Shown: in pieces, positions 33,115-43,330 of the stretch
How positions within the stretch are numbered: the first letter of the stretch is position 1
Layout of the letters: every line of letters begins with the position of its first letter
From: Actinomycetota bacterium
GTDB taxonomy: Bacteria; Actinomycetota; Actinomycetes; Streptosporangiales; Streptosporangiaceae
DNA length: 58,589 nt
Direction: 5' to 3'
Assembly (NCBI GenBank): GCA_003168255.1
Contig: PMSU01000060.1
Coordinates: 1 to 58,589 of the forward strand
Notes under the pieces: model-generated
Seen by the model: only the letters and a program-made list of their open reading frames with translations
What the model was told of the DNA's origin: nothing
Database searches by the model: none
Program-made: the position numbers and the translations under genes

Positions 33115-34887
33115 ATGAAAAGACGCAGCACCATCGGGCTGTCCGCGATTGGCGCGGTCGCTGCACTGGTCCTGGCGGCCTGCGGCAGCGGCGGCGGCTC
33201 GTCGGGCGGCAGTAGCGGCGGGGCATCAGCCAGTGCGTACAACAAGGCGATCACCAGCGTCGTCAACTCGTCCAGCACGAAGGGCGGGACGATCACCTAC
33301 GCCCTGTCCAACGTCCCGGACTCCACCGACCCGGGCAACACTTACTACGCCTACAACTGGAACTTCACCCGGCTGTACGCGACGCCGCTGATGACCTACC
33401 AGTCGTGCCCGGGCACGTGCGGGCTGAACCTCGTCCCGGGCCTCGCCACCGGCCCAGGCGTGCAGAGCGCCAACGGGCTGACGTGGACCTACCACATCAA
33501 GCCGAACGTGTACTTCTCCGACGGCCAGCTGGTCACGTCGCAGGACGTGAAGTACGCCGTGGAGCGGTCGTTCGCCAAATCGGTGCTGGTGAACGGGCCG
33601 AGCTACTTCCAGGTGCTGCTCGCGCCGCAGAAGCCCGCCTACACCGGCCCGTACACGGACAAGGCCGACGGCGACATGGCACTACAGGCCGTCCAGACGC
33701 CGAACTCGACGACGATCGTGTTCCACCTGGCACAGCGGTTCGCGGACTTCAACTACGTCGTGGCGATTCCGCAGACCGCCCCGGTGCCGCCGAACAAGGA
33801 CACCGGCGCCCAGTACCAGACGGACCCGATCTCCACCGGGCCCTACATGATCTCGAGCTACCAGCTCAACAAGCAGTACACGCTGGTGCCCAACCCGCAC
33901 TGGAGCGCGTCGGACGACACGCAGGTCAAGCAGCTGGCGAGCAAGATCATTGTGCTGCTCAACGTCAACGCGCAGGACATCGACAACCGGACGCTGGCCG
34001 GGGATGTCCAGGTCAACATGGCCGGCACCGGCGTGCAGGCGGCCACCCGCGGCCGGATCCTGCTCAACAAGACGCTGAAGGCCGACGCGGACGACCCGAC
34101 CACCGGTTTCGAGTGGTTCGCCTACCTGAACACCAAGGTGGCGCCGCTGAACAACCTGCACTGCCGGGAGGCCGTCGAGTACGCGGCCGACAAGACCACC
34201 CTCCAGGACGCGTACGGCGGCCCGGTGCTGGGCGGCGACATCGCGTCCACGGCCATGCCGCCGAACATCATCGGCTACAAGAGTTTCGACGACTACAAGG
34301 CGCTATCTGACCCCAGCGGCGACCTGACCGACGCCAAGAAGCAGCTCTCGCTGTGCGGGCACCCGAACGGGTTCACCATCGGCCTCGGCTACCGCAGCGA
34401 CCGCCCGACCGAGACCGCGGCGGCACAGGCGCTGCAGGCGGGCCTGGCCAGGGCGGGCATCAACGCACAGCTCAAGGGCTTCCCCTCGGGCAGCTACTAC
34501 AGCACCTACGCCGGTGTGCCCGCCTACGTGCACAGCCACGACCTCGGCATCGACATGGGCGGCTGGGGCGCCGACTTCCCCGACGCCTGGGGCTGGTTCG
34601 ACGAGCTGTACAACGGCAACGCGATCGCGACCGCCGGTAACACCAACATCGCCGAGCTCAGCGACCCGCTGGTGAACAGCCTGCTGGGCAAGTTCCAGCT
34701 GACCCTGAACGCCGCTACCCGCAACACCTACACGACCGAGATCAACCAACAGATCATGAAGGATGCGGCGGTCCTGCCGATCGTCTACTCGAAGGCGCTG
34801 GACTACCGGCCGCCGAACCTCACCAACGTGTACGTGCAAGACTACTACGGCATGTACAACTACGGTGTCATCGGCACCAAACCATGA
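33115..34887 (+). CDS. ABC transporter substrate-binding lipoprotein (peptide type), locus 2, first
   Basis: The 590-residue family 5 binding protein starts MKRRSTIGLSAIGAVAAL with lipobox LVLAAC and a Gly/Ser-rich linker. SNVPDSTDPGNTYYAYNW and SQDVKYAVERSF are typical of oligopeptide-binding proteins, as is the C-terminal QQIMKDAAVLPIVYSK. It differs clearly from the binding proteins at 14950 and 38283. It lies between the two permease genes. AGGAGG is 11 nt before the ATG, slightly far. Confidence 0.92.
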   Translation: MKRRSTIGLSAIGAVAALVLAACGSGGGSSGGSSGGASASAYNKAITSVVNSSSTKGGTITYALSNVPDSTDPGNTYYAYNWNFTRLYATPLMTYQSCPGTCGLNLVPGLATGPGVQSANGLTWTYHIKPNVYFSDGQLVTSQDVKYAVERSFAKSVLVNGPSYFQVLLAPQKPAYTGPYTDKADGDMALQAVQTPNSTTIVFHLAQRFADFNYVVAIPQTAPVPPNKDTGAQYQTDPISTGPYMISSYQLNKQYTLVPNPHWSASDDTQVKQLASKIIVLLNVNAQDIDNRTLAGDVQVNMAGTGVQAATRGRILLNKTLKADADDPTTGFEWFAYLNTKVAPLNNLHCREAVEYAADKTTLQDAYGGPVLGGDIASTAMPPNIIGYKSFDDYKALSDPSGDLTDAKKQLSLCGHPNGFTIGLGYRSDRPTETAAAQALQAGLARAGINAQLKGFPSGSYYSTYAGVPAYVHSHDLGIDMGGWGADFPDAWGWFDELYNGNAIATAGNTNIAELSDPLVNSLLGKFQLTLNAATRNTYTTEINQQIMKDAAVLPIVYSKALDYRPPNLTNVYVQDYYGMYNYGVIGTKP

Positions 34888-35033
34888 CCGGCGGCCTTCG
34901 GCTCGGGGCCGGCGGCGTCCGGCTCCGGGCCGGCGGCCAGGCGTAATCAGCCAACGTACAGAGAGGTAGTCCTCACGGCGTCCCGGCCAGGCGGAGCTGA
35001 GCCTCTCCTGGCCGGGCGCCAGCAGGGATAGCC

Positions 35034-36041
35034 ATGATCGCATTTCTCATCCGGCGCCTGTTGGCCACGATCGTGCTGCTCATAGTGGTCAGCGCGATCA
35101 CGTTCGGGATCTTCTTCCTGCTGCCGCGGCTGGCCGGCCAGACCACCTACGGCCTGGCCACCCAGTATGTGGGCCGGAACCCGACCCCGGCGACGATCCA
35201 TCAGATCGAGCAGCAGCTGGGCCTGAACGCGCCGGTCATCGAGCAGTACGGCCGGTTCCTGCGGGCCATCGTGTTCGGCGAGCACTACCGGTCGGGCCCG
35301 GTGGTGGCGTACTGCCCGCCGCCATGCTTCGGCTACTCGTTCAAGAGCGAGCTTCCGGTCTGGCCGCAGATGGTCAGCGACATGCCGGTGACGGCGTCGC
35401 TCGCCATCGGTGCCGCCGCGCTGTGGCTGATCGGCGGGGTGGCGGTCGGTATCCTGTCCGCGCTGCGCCGGGGCTCGATCTGGGACCGGCTGTCGATGGG
35501 CGTCGCCCTGGCCGGGGTTTCGCTGCCGCCGTTCTTCACCGGCCTGATCGCGCTGGAGCTGTTCAGCTACAAGTGGTCGATCTTCCCCAACGTGCAGTAC
35601 GTAGGCATCACCCAGAACCCGCTGCTGTGGGCCAAGAACCTCGTCCTGCCGTGGACCGTGCTCGCCTTCCTCTACGCGGCCCTGTATGCCCGGCTCACCA
35701 GGTCGGGCATGCTGGAGACGATGACCGAGGACTACATCCGCACCGCCCGCGCGAAGGGCCTGCCGGAGCGGACGGTGATCATCAGGCACGCGCTGCGCGC
35801 GGTGCTGACCCCGATCATCACGATCTTCGGGATGGACCTCGGGCTGCTGCTCGGCGGGGCGATCCTGATCGAATACACGTTCTCGCTGCACGGTCTCGGG
35901 CTGTTCACGATCGAAGCTATCAACAACCAGGATCTCCCTGAGATACTCGGGGTCACCATGCTGGCCGCTTTCTTCATTGTCTTTGCGAACCTGATCGTGG
36001 ATATCTTGTACTCGGTGGCCGACCCGAGGGTGAGGACATGA
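35034..36041 (+). CDS. peptide ABC transporter permease (DppB type), locus 2
   Basis: The 335-residue membrane protein begins MIAFLIRRLLATIVLLIVVS. It has a longer external loop than its homologues, carrying two cysteines (CPPPCFGY). The EAA region is DYIRTARAKGLPERTVIIRHA. AGGGA precedes the ATG. Its stop overlaps the start of the ATPase gene. The 146-bp gap upstream contains imperfect GGCCGGCGG-type repeats but no gene. Confidence 0.9.
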   Translation: MIAFLIRRLLATIVLLIVVSAITFGIFFLLPRLAGQTTYGLATQYVGRNPTPATIHQIEQQLGLNAPVIEQYGRFLRAIVFGEHYRSGPVVAYCPPPCFGYSFKSELPVWPQMVSDMPVTASLAIGAAALWLIGGVAVGILSALRRGSIWDRLSMGVALAGVSLPPFFTGLIALELFSYKWSIFPNVQYVGITQNPLLWAKNLVLPWTVLAFLYAALYARLTRSGMLETMTEDYIRTARAKGLPERTVIIRHALRAVLTPIITIFGMDLGLLLGGAILIEYTFSLHGLGLFTIEAINNQDLPEILGVTMLAAFFIVFANLIVDILYSVADPRVRT

Positions 36042-37174
36042 TGGCGGGCCGCAGGGACCGGGCCAAGAGCCTTGTCACGGGACCGGAGCCGGGACCGGAA
36101 ACGTCCACGGACGCCTCCGGTCCCCGGCGGTCTTCGCTGCTTGAGGTGAGCGACCTGCGGATCCAGTTCTCCACCGACGACGGCGTCGTCAAGGCGGTGG
36201 ATGGCGTCTCGTTCACTGTGGACCGAGGCAGAACCCTGGGCATCGTGGGCGAGTCCGGGTCAGGCAAGAGCGTCACCAGCCTCGGCATCATGGGCCTGCA
36301 CTCCGGCGGCAACGCCAGGATCAGCGGGAAGATCTGGCTGGACGGTGAGGAGCTTGTCGACGCGTCCCCGACCCGGGTGCGGCAGCTCCGGGGCAGCAAG
36401 ATGGCGATGATCTTCCAGGATCCGCTGTCGGCCCTCCACCCGTACTACACCGTGGGTTACCAGATCGCTGAGGCGTACCTGATCCATAACAAGGTCGGCA
36501 AGAAGGCCGCCAGGGCGCACGCCATCGAGATGCTGGAACGAGTGGGCATTCCCAACCCGCAGGCCCGGGTAGATGACTACCCGCACCAGTTCTCCGGCGG
36601 CATGCGCCAGCGAACGATGATCGCGATGGCGCTGAGCTGCGACCCGGAGCTGCTGATCGCCGACGAGCCGACAACCGCGCTCGACGTCACGGTGCAGGCC
36701 CAGATCCTCGACCTCATCTCCGAGCTACAGGAGGAGTTCCACTCCGCCGTCATCATCATCACCCACGACCTGGGCGTAGTGGCCGAGCTCGCCGACGACA
36801 TCATGGTTATGTACGCCGGGAAGATGGCCGAGTACGGGACGAGCGAGGACATCTTCAACCGGCCCGGCCATCCCTACGCGTGGGGACTGCTCGGTTCCAT
36901 GCCGCGCCTGGACCAGGCCCGGACGGATCGGCTCATACCGATTCCCGGCACTCCGCCCAGCCTGATCAACGTGCCCTCCGGCTGCCCCTTCCATCCGCGT
37001 TGCTCCTACGCGGCGACGACCAACGGGCGGTGTGTCAGCGAGGTGCCGCTGCCCCGGTCGGTCGGGCTCGACCACGAGGTCGCCTGCCATCTGAGCATCG
37101 ACGAGCAGCGTCAGAACTGGGCCGATCTGGTGGCACAGGCTGCCCCGGCAGCCAGCCACGGGGAGGACACGTAA
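36038..37174 (+). CDS. peptide ABC transporter ATP-binding protein (DppD type), locus 2
   Basis: The 378-residue ATPase has Walker A GESGSGKS near residue 72, signature FSGGMRQR, Walker [15 protein letters not shown] and H-loop IITHDLGVV. The C-terminal domain includes [19 protein letters not shown]. Two adjacent ATGs overlap the permease stop. The first 35 residues are polar and variable. It is more divergent from the locus 1 ATPase than the surviving scar at 21103 is, so the scar did not come from this gene. Confidence 0.93.
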   Translation: MMAGRRDRAKSLVTGPEPGPETSTDASGPRRSSLLEVSDLRIQFSTDDGVVKAVDGVSFTVDRGRTLGIVGESGSGKSVTSLGIMGLHSGGNARISGKIWLDGEELVDASPTRVRQLRGSKMAMIFQDPLSALHPYYTVGYQIAEAYLIHNKVGKKAARAHAIEMLERVGIPNPQARVDDYPHQFSGGMRQRTMIAMALSCDPELLIADEPTTALDVTVQAQILDLISELQEEFHSAVIIITHDLGVVAELADDIMVMYAGKMAEYGTSEDIFNRPGHPYAWGLLGSMPRLDQARTDRLIPIPGTPPSLINVPSGCPFHPRCSYAATTNGRCVSEVPLPRSVGLDHEVACHLSIDEQRQNWADLVAQAAPAASHGEDT

Positions 37175-37175
37175 C

Positions 37176-38222
37176 GTGCAGGTGACCCAGCCCGATCCCG
37201 CCCGCGTTTCCTCCACTGCCCTGATGTCAGTGAGCGGGCTGACCAAGCACTTCCCCGTCACCCGCGGGGTCATCTTCCAGCGCCGCGTCGGGCTGGTCCG
37301 CAGCGTGGACGACGTCTCGTTCGACGTAGCCCGCGGCGAGACCCTGGGCATCGTCGGCGAGTCGGGCTGCGGCAAGACCACCACCGCGCGCATGCTGGTA
37401 CGGCTCATCGAGCCCACCGCCGGGCAGATCATGTTCGACGGGCGCGACATCACGCACCTGCGGGCCGGCGCCATGCGCCCGCTGCGCCGCGAGGTGCAGA
37501 TGATCTTCCAGGACCCCTACTCGTCACTGAACCCCCGGCACACGGTCGGCGCCATCGTTGGCGCGCCGTTCCGGCTACAGAAGGTCAAGACCGAGAAGGG
37601 CACCAAGCAGAGCGTCCAGGAGCTGCTGGAACTTGTCGGCCTCAGCCCCGAGCACTACAACCGCTATCCGCACGAGTTCTCCGGCGGCCAGCGGCAGCGG
37701 ATCGGGATCGCCCGCACGCTCGCGCTGCGGCCCAAGCTCATCGTCGCGGACGAGCCTGTCTCCGCCCTGGACGTATCCATCCAGGCCCAGGTGATCAACC
37801 TGCTGGCCGACCTCCAGGCCGAGCTCGGGCTGACCTATGTGATCATCGCCCACGACCTGTCGGTGATCAGGCATGTATGCGACGAGGTCGCCGTCATGTA
37901 CCTGGGGAACCTCGTGGAGCGGGCCCGCCGTGCCGACCTCTACGAACGACCACGGCACCCCTACACGGTCGCGCTGCTGTCCGCGGTGCCCCGGCCTGAG
38001 CCGCTTCAGCGCACGCAGGACGGGCGCCGGGACCGCAGGGAGCGAATCCGCCTGACGGGGGACGTGCCGAGCCCGCTCAACCCGCCGTCCGCCTGCCGCT
38101 TCCACACCCGCTGCTGGAAGGCGCAAGAGGTTTGCCGCACGGTGCCGCCCCCGCTGGCCGAACTCGCGCCGGGCCACTATGTCGCCTGCCACTTCCCGGA
38201 GAACACCCCGGCACCCAGCTGA
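37176..38222 (+). CDS. peptide ABC transporter ATP-binding protein (DppF type), locus 2
   Basis: The 348-residue ATPase begins with a GTG one base after the preceding stop. Walker A is GESGCGKTT, the signature [15 protein letters not shown], Walker [15 protein letters not shown] and the H-loop IIAHDLSVI. The C-terminal [16 protein letters not shown] is the zinc/cysteine-bearing oligopeptide domain. It completes the ATPase pair of locus 2. Confidence 0.93.
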   Translation: MQVTQPDPARVSSTALMSVSGLTKHFPVTRGVIFQRRVGLVRSVDDVSFDVARGETLGIVGESGCGKTTTARMLVRLIEPTAGQIMFDGRDITHLRAGAMRPLRREVQMIFQDPYSSLNPRHTVGAIVGAPFRLQKVKTEKGTKQSVQELLELVGLSPEHYNRYPHEFSGGQRQRIGIARTLALRPKLIVADEPVSALDVSIQAQVINLLADLQAELGLTYVIIAHDLSVIRHVCDEVAVMYLGNLVERARRADLYERPRHPYTVALLSAVPRPEPLQRTQDGRRDRRERIRLTGDVPSPLNPPSACRFHTRCWKAQEVCRTVPPPLAELAPGHYVACHFPENTPAPS

Positions 38223-38282
38223 GCGGTCACCAGCCTGAGCCACTGCTGCGGTAATCACGAGCGACAATTAGGGAGTTCCGCG

Positions 38283-40133
38283 ATGACATCCCGGCCCAAG
38301 CGGTTGATCGCACTCGCCGCTATTGCCCTTGCTGCCACCTCGGTGGCAGCGTGCGGGAAGTCTTCGTCATCTTCGGGTGGTTCCGCAGCGAAGCTGGAAA
38401 CTGGCGGGACGCTGCGGATCGTCGCTAACGGCGGGCCGGAAGACAACCTGGACCCGGTGCCGTCCTACACGGTGGCGAACTACATCCTGGAACACGCCTT
38501 CACCCGCCAGCTCCTGTCGTACCCGACCGTCGACGTGACCGGCACCTCAGGGCCGAGCTGGAACAAGTCCATCGGGCTGATACCGGATGTCGCGACCGCC
38601 GTGCCGTCCACGGCCAACGGCGGTATCTCCGCCAATGGCCTGGACTACACCTTCAACATCCGCTCTGGCGTGGACTGGAACAGCACTCCGGTACGGCAGG
38701 TGACGTCGGATGACTTCGTCCGCGAGTTCAAGGCGTTCTGCAACCCGGTGGCGCCGGTAGGCAACGTCGGCTACTTCGACAGCACGATCGCCGGGTTCAG
38801 TTCCTACTGCAACGCCGAGAATGCCTACTTCGGCGCCAAGAACGCGCCCAAGGCGACGCCGGGCGCCATCACCGGCTTCCAGAACTCGCACAACATCTCC
38901 GGCATGACTGCGCCGAGTCCGATGGTCCTCAAGTTCACGCTGACCCAGCCCGCCAGCGACTTCGACAACATCATGGCGATGCCGTTCGACTCGGCCCGGC
39001 CCATCGAATACGACGCCTACCTGCCCGGCAGCGCGCAGCTCGCCCAGCACCTGATGTCCGACGGGCCGTACGAGATCACCAGCTGGGTGCCGAACAAGAC
39101 GATCGCCATGAACCGGAACCCGGCGTGGCACCAGAGCGCGGACCCGGTCCGGCACCAGTACGTCAACAAGATCGTGACCACCATGGGCACGAGCTCGACG
39201 CAGACAGCGCTGGCCGACATGCAGGCCGGCAACCAGGACATCGAGCTGGACCTGGCCGTGCCGCCGACCGCGATCCCCGGCCTGGCGTCAAGCCCGCAGT
39301 TCCACATCTGGCCGGCCAGCAACAGTGCGTTCTACCTGCTGTTCAACCTGCGCAGCCCCGACTCGGGCGGCGCGATGAGCAAGCTGGCCTTGCGGCAGGC
39401 GGTGGCGTACGCGGTGGACAAGTCGGACCTCCAGAAGATCCTCGGCGGGCCCGCGATCAACAAGGTCATCTCTACCGAGATCCCGCCGGGCAACGCCGGC
39501 TATGCGCCGTACAACCCCTACCCGTCTGCCGGGAACGCCGGGAACGCCGGGAAGTGCAAGACACTGCTCGCCAGCGCTGGCTACCCGCACGGCTTCACCT
39601 CCACCTTCCTGTACCAAAACGACACGGTCGGCACCGCCATCTTCACCTCGATCGAGGCCAGCCTGGCCAAGTGCGGGATCACGGTGACGGGCAAGTCGGA
39701 GAACGGCTCGACCTACTTCGTGGACCTGGGCAACTCCCCGCAGAACAACAAGCCCAACCAGTGGGACATGGCCATCGGCAGCTGGTACCCGGACTGGTAC
39801 GGCAACGACGGGCGTTCCATCATCCAGCCGCTCTTCCAGACCGCCTGCGTGCTGAACACGGTCAACGGCGGCTGCTATAACAGCGCGACCGAGGACAACC
39901 TGATCACCGAGGCGCTGAAGGCGACTACCACCTCGGCGGCGGCAGCGCTGTGGCAGCAGGCCGATCAGGTAGCGATGAAGGACGCGGCGGTCGTGCCGCT
40001 CATCGACCAGTACGTCGCGCAGTACGCGAGCAGCCGGGTGCACAGCGCCGCCGGCGACGGCACGGCGAACTTCTCCGAAGCGATCACCGGGCCGGACATC
40101 ACCAGCATCTGGCTCAACCCGAACACGCCCTGA
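38283..40133 (+). CDS. ABC transporter substrate-binding lipoprotein (peptide type), locus 2, second
   Basis: The 616-residue family 5 binding protein has signal peptide MTSRPKRLIALAAIALAATS, lipobox SVAAC and a Ser/Gly linker. It closely resembles the locus 1 binding protein: both have GGISANGL-x-YTF, STPVRQVTS-x-DF and a Cys-containing EFKA-x-CNP segment, and both end in a TSIWLNP/TQLWLS tail. So the two transporter loci share one binding-protein type. GGGAG is 7 nt before the ATG. Confidence 0.92.
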   Translation: MTSRPKRLIALAAIALAATSVAACGKSSSSSGGSAAKLETGGTLRIVANGGPEDNLDPVPSYTVANYILEHAFTRQLLSYPTVDVTGTSGPSWNKSIGLIPDVATAVPSTANGGISANGLDYTFNIRSGVDWNSTPVRQVTSDDFVREFKAFCNPVAPVGNVGYFDSTIAGFSSYCNAENAYFGAKNAPKATPGAITGFQNSHNISGMTAPSPMVLKFTLTQPASDFDNIMAMPFDSARPIEYDAYLPGSAQLAQHLMSDGPYEITSWVPNKTIAMNRNPAWHQSADPVRHQYVNKIVTTMGTSSTQTALADMQAGNQDIELDLAVPPTAIPGLASSPQFHIWPASNSAFYLLFNLRSPDSGGAMSKLALRQAVAYAVDKSDLQKILGGPAINKVISTEIPPGNAGYAPYNPYPSAGNAGNAGKCKTLLASAGYPHGFTSTFLYQNDTVGTAIFTSIEASLAKCGITVTGKSENGSTYFVDLGNSPQNNKPNQWDMAIGSWYPDWYGNDGRSIIQPLFQTACVLNTVNGGCYNSATEDNLITEALKATTTSAAAALWQQADQVAMKDAAVVPLIDQYVAQYASSRVHSAAGDGTANFSEAITGPDITSIWLNPNTP

Positions 40134-40206
40134 CCGGCTCGGCTGACCGGCTCGGCTGACCGGCTCGGCTGAGCGGCCGCCGGGCGCCCGCTTGACAGCC
40201 GCTCAG
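40131..40206 (+). terminator. tandem repeat and inverted repeat after ABC locus 2
   Basis: Three copies of a 13-bp unit (CCGGCTCGGCTGA) follow the stop codon. Then CTGAGCGGC (40169-40177) pairs with GCCGCTCAG (40198-40206), enclosing a 20-nt GC-rich loop. This is a plausible but not strong terminator for the six-gene locus. Confidence 0.45.
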
Positions 40207-40226
40207 GACAGCACCAGGGTCATCGC

Positions 40227-41486
40227 ATGATCAGGCGGCATGAGAGGGCACCATCGGGCGGTCCTGGCCTGCTCCGCGTGCGCGGGGTTAGCAGCGCGCA
40301 CGTCACGAACATGGAGCTGTTCTTCGACCTGGTCTACGTCTTCGCCATCACCGAGCTCACTCATCCGCTGCTCGGCAGGCTGACCTGGCTGGGTGCGGGG
40401 CAGACGCTCATGCTGCTGCTCGCGGTGTGGTGGGCCTGGATGTACACCGCCTGGGTCACCAACTGGTTCCATCCCGATGCCGGCCCGGTGCGGGTGATGC
40501 TGCTCGGCACGATGCTGGTGAGCTTGATCATGTCGGTCACGCTGCCTGCCGCGTTCGGCGCTCGTGGCCTGGAGTTCGCCTGCGCCTACGTGGTCATACA
40601 GGTCGGCAGGACGATCTTCGTGGTGGCCGCCGCCCGCGAGTCGCCCGTGCTGCGAAGGAACTTCCAGCGGATCCTCGTCTGGTCCGCTACCGCGGGCGTC
40701 GGCTGGATCTGCGGCGGGCTCGTGCACGGCTGGGCACGCGGCGCGCTCTGGCTAGCGGCGCTGGCCGTGGACTACGCGGCGCCCGCAGCAGGTTTCTACA
40801 CCCCCGGCCTTGGCCGCTCGCAGACCACCGACTGGTCGATCGCGGGCGGCCACCTGGCCGAGCGCTGCCAGCTCTTCCTGATCATCGTGCTCGGCGAATC
40901 GATACTCGACACGGGCGCCGCCTTCGGCCGCCTGCGGATCACCGCGGCGCCGGTAGCGGCGTTCGTGCTCGCCTTCCTCACCAGCGTGGCGCTATGGTGG
41001 ATCTACTTCAATCGCGCGGCCGACGACAGCGCCGAGGCCATCGCCTCGGCGGCTGATCCAGGTCGGCTGGGCAGGTCGGCCTATGTCTACCTGCACCTGC
41101 CTATGGTGGCGGGCGTCATCTTGCTGGCGGTCGCCGACGACCTGGTCATCGTGCAGCCGCACGGGCACGGTCGCCCGGCGGAGACCGCGGTGATCCTCGG
41201 CGGCCCCGCGCTCTTCCTGGCCGGCCACGCGCTGTTCAAGCGGACGGTGTTCGGCGCGTTCTCCGCACCCAGGCTGGCCGCGATCGTCGTGCTCGCCGCC
41301 CTCATCCCGGTGGGCAGCGTCGCGCCGCCGCTCGTCCTGCTCGGCGCGGTGACGGCCGTGGTAGCCGGGGTCGCGGTCTGGGACAGCCGCAGGTTCCCGA
41401 AGGCAGGCTCGCGCTCGCGCTCAGCCGGCGAGGTCGGCAAGGTCGGCTCAGCCGTCGAGGTCGGCGAGGTCGGCGACGGCGGCTAG
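40227..41486 (+). CDS. low temperature requirement protein A (LtrA) family membrane protein
   Basis: The 419-residue protein matches LtrA. A short cytoplasmic start leads to VTNMELFFDLVYVFAITELT, the family signature, then about 12 hydrophobic segments including HLAERCQLFLIIVLGESIL. The family was first linked to low-temperature growth in Listeria; its molecular function is unknown. The last 18 codons are a 9-bp repeat (GAGGTCGGC) encoding EVGKVG/EVGEVG. This tail overlaps the 3' end of the convergent gene by 39 bp. Confidence 0.9.
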   Translation: MIRRHERAPSGGPGLLRVRGVSSAHVTNMELFFDLVYVFAITELTHPLLGRLTWLGAGQTLMLLLAVWWAWMYTAWVTNWFHPDAGPVRVMLLGTMLVSLIMSVTLPAAFGARGLEFACAYVVIQVGRTIFVVAAARESPVLRRNFQRILVWSATAGVGWICGGLVHGWARGALWLAALAVDYAAPAAGFYTPGLGRSQTTDWSIAGGHLAERCQLFLIIVLGESILDTGAAFGRLRITAAPVAAFVLAFLTSVALWWIYFNRAADDSAEAIASAADPGRLGRSAYVYLHLPMVAGVILLAVADDLVIVQPHGHGRPAETAVILGGPALFLAGHALFKRTVFGAFSAPRLAAIVVLAALIPVGSVAPPLVLLGAVTAVVAGVAVWDSRRFPKAGSRSRSAGEVGKVGSAVEVGEVGDGG

Positions 41487-42662
41487 CAGGCGATCCACAT
41501 CCGACCGGTCGTTGTAGTGCACGAGTCCGGCCCGGACGGCGCCGCCCGTGTCGCGGATGCCGAGCGCTCCGGTCAGCTCCCACGCGTAGTTGTGGCCGTT
41601 CCACACGTTGATCTTGCGCTCGGCCAGCCGAGCAGCCGCCTGCGCCGGCGCGGCGCCGGCCACCGCGAAGAACGCGGTCGCGGCGCGGTTGCGCGGCTTG
41701 CCGTAGGTGGTCACGTGGCGCATCGAGGCCAGGCCCTCGATCAGCACGGCGAAGAGCTGCTGCTCGTGCCGCTCGGCCGCCGCCATGGACGCCAGCAGCC
41801 GGTCCCGCCGGGATCCTGTCGCCGAGTCGTCGAGTGCGGCGAGATGATCGGCGGCTGCGGTCAGGCCGGCCAGGTCGGCGAACGGCAGGGTGCCGCGCTC
41901 GAACCTCTCGGGCCCCGTGTCCGGCTGCGAGGCCAGCCGGTCCGGCCGCAAGGTGCGCAGCAGGCCCGGGTCGGCGGCCACGGCGCCGACGTGCGGCCCC
42001 GACCACTTGTACGCGCTCGTCGCATAGAAATCCGCGCCCAGCGCGGCCATGTCAACCGGACCGTGCGGGGTGGCATGCACGCCATCGATGTAGCTGACCG
42101 CGCCGACCGCGCGCGCCTTCGCCGTGATCGCGGCCACGTCGGGCCGTGTGCCGAGCACGTTGCTCGCCGCCGTCACCGCGACCAGCCGGGTGCGCGGGCC
42201 GATCAGCTCGTCGTACTGATCCGTCGGCAGCTCTCCGGTGGACACGTCGACTTCTGCCCACCGGACGACGGCGCCGCACCGCAGCGCCGCCTGCACCCAC
42301 GGGCGCACGTTCGCATCGTGATCCAGCCTGGACAGCACCACCTCATCCCCCGCGGCCCAGTCCTTCGCTAGGGTGCCGGCCAGCCGGTAGGTCAGCGTGG
42401 TCATATTCGGGCCGAGAATGACCCCCTCGGGCGTTCCCCCGGTGAGGTCGGCCACCGCCTGGCGGCACCCGGCCGTTATCTCGTCCGCGCGGCGGCTGGC
42501 CGGGAAGGCTCCGCCGCTGTTGCCGAGCCCGGCCCGGTAGGCGGCGGAGATCGCGTCGATCACCCGGTCGGGTAGCTGGGTGCCCGCCGCCCCGTCGAGG
42601 TAGGCGTAACCGTCGGTCAGCGCCGGGTAGGCGGCGCGCACGCGGCTGACGTCGAATGGCAT
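41448..42662 (-). CDS. cysteine desulfurase-like protein (class V aminotransferase fold)
   Basis: The 404-residue PLP enzyme starts MPFDVSRVRAAYPALTDGYAYLDGAAGTQ. It has EVVLSRLDHDANVRPW, the SYIDGVHATPHGPVD aspartate strand and the lysine in FYATSAYKWSGPHVG. This is the cysteine-desulfurase-like subgroup, distinct from IscS and SufS; substrate unknown. I start at 42662 (GAGGAGG 11 nt upstream); the longer open frame upstream overlaps the next gene. Its 3' end overlaps LtrA, with repeat-derived ADLADLDG as the last residues. Confidence 0.88.
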   Translation of the reverse strand: MPFDVSRVRAAYPALTDGYAYLDGAAGTQLPDRVIDAISAAYRAGLGNSGGAFPASRRADEITAGCRQAVADLTGGTPEGVILGPNMTTLTYRLAGTLAKDWAAGDEVVLSRLDHDANVRPWVQAALRCGAVVRWAEVDVSTGELPTDQYDELIGPRTRLVAVTAASNVLGTRPDVAAITAKARAVGAVSYIDGVHATPHGPVDMAALGADFYATSAYKWSGPHVGAVAADPGLLRTLRPDRLASQPDTGPERFERGTLPFADLAGLTAAADHLAALDDSATGSRRDRLLASMAAAERHEQQLFAVLIEGLASMRHVTTYGKPRNRAATAFFAVAGAAPAQAAARLAERKINVWNGHNYAWELTGALGIRDTGGAVRAGLVHYNDRSDVDRLLAAVADLADLDG

Positions 42663-42685
42663 TACGCGGTGAGCCTCCTCGCCCG

Positions 42686-43330
42686 TTATCGGTCGCCGAC
42701 CGGGCTCCAGTCCGGCGAGCGGCCGGAAGCCAGGAGCAGCGCGTGCCAGGCATCGCCGGCTGAACCGTCCTCGTCCACCGTGAGGTACGGCACTCCGGCC
42801 CGCCAGCCGGCCACCAGGATCTCCGGTCCGGCCGGCCGGTAGTCCTTGCCCAGGGCGCAGGCAAGGTCCCAGGCGTGCAGATGCCATTCGGCGCAGATCG
42901 CGCCCGTCATGCTGCCGACGCTCACGTCGGTCTCCCGGTACTGGTGGTGCGGAAGATCCCAGAGGGCAGGTATCCGCAGCGCATACATGCGCGCGGAGTC
43001 GGCGAACGCCGTGATGTGCTCCGAGCCGGGCGCGTCGGGCAGCGCGGCGAGCTCGGCCGCGTTCTGCCGTGCCAGCTTGCGCCCCAGGGTGTCCGAGTGC
43101 ACGCCGGTGGCCATCAGCCGGGCCATCCGGCTGGCCGGCGCGTCATCCAGGTACTCGTGGTAGTCGTCGGCCACGCACCGCAGATGACCGGCCAGGTCGG
43201 ACGCGCGCCATTCACCGCACGGCGTCGGGGCAAGCCACGACTCGTCCGTGAACTGGACCGCCAGCTCGCATATCACGGTTACCCCGTCGTGATATGCGGC
43301 CATCGCCTGGTCGGGCGACCAGCCGGTCAT
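42686..43330 (-). CDS. maleylpyruvate isomerase N-terminal domain protein (mycothiol/DinB-like)
   Basis: The 214-residue protein has the mycothiol-dependent isomerase N-terminal fold: TPCGEWRASDLAGHLRCVADDYHEYL and a second histidine motif AEWHLHAWDLACALG near residue 150. It lacks the C-terminal SCP2-like half of the protein at 4149. It ends 23 bp before the desulfurase-like gene on the same strand, so the two are probably cotranscribed. The ribosome site at the ATG 43330 is weak. Confidence 0.8.
   Translation of the reverse strand: MTGWSPDQAMAAYHDGVTVICELAVQFTDESWLAPTPCGEWRASDLAGHLRCVADDYHEYLDDAPASRMARLMATGVHSDTLGRKLARQNAAELAALPDAPGSEHITAFADSARMYALRIPALWDLPHHQYRETDVSVGSMTGAICAEWHLHAWDLACALGKDYRPAGPEILVAGWRAGVPYLTVDEDGSAGDAWHALLLASGRSPDWSPVGDR

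Noticed and set aside
42663..42887. N-terminal extension of the desulfurase-like protein
   Set aside because: The extra 75 codons overlap the neighbouring same-strand gene, are Arg/Gly/Pro-rich and lack family similarity.
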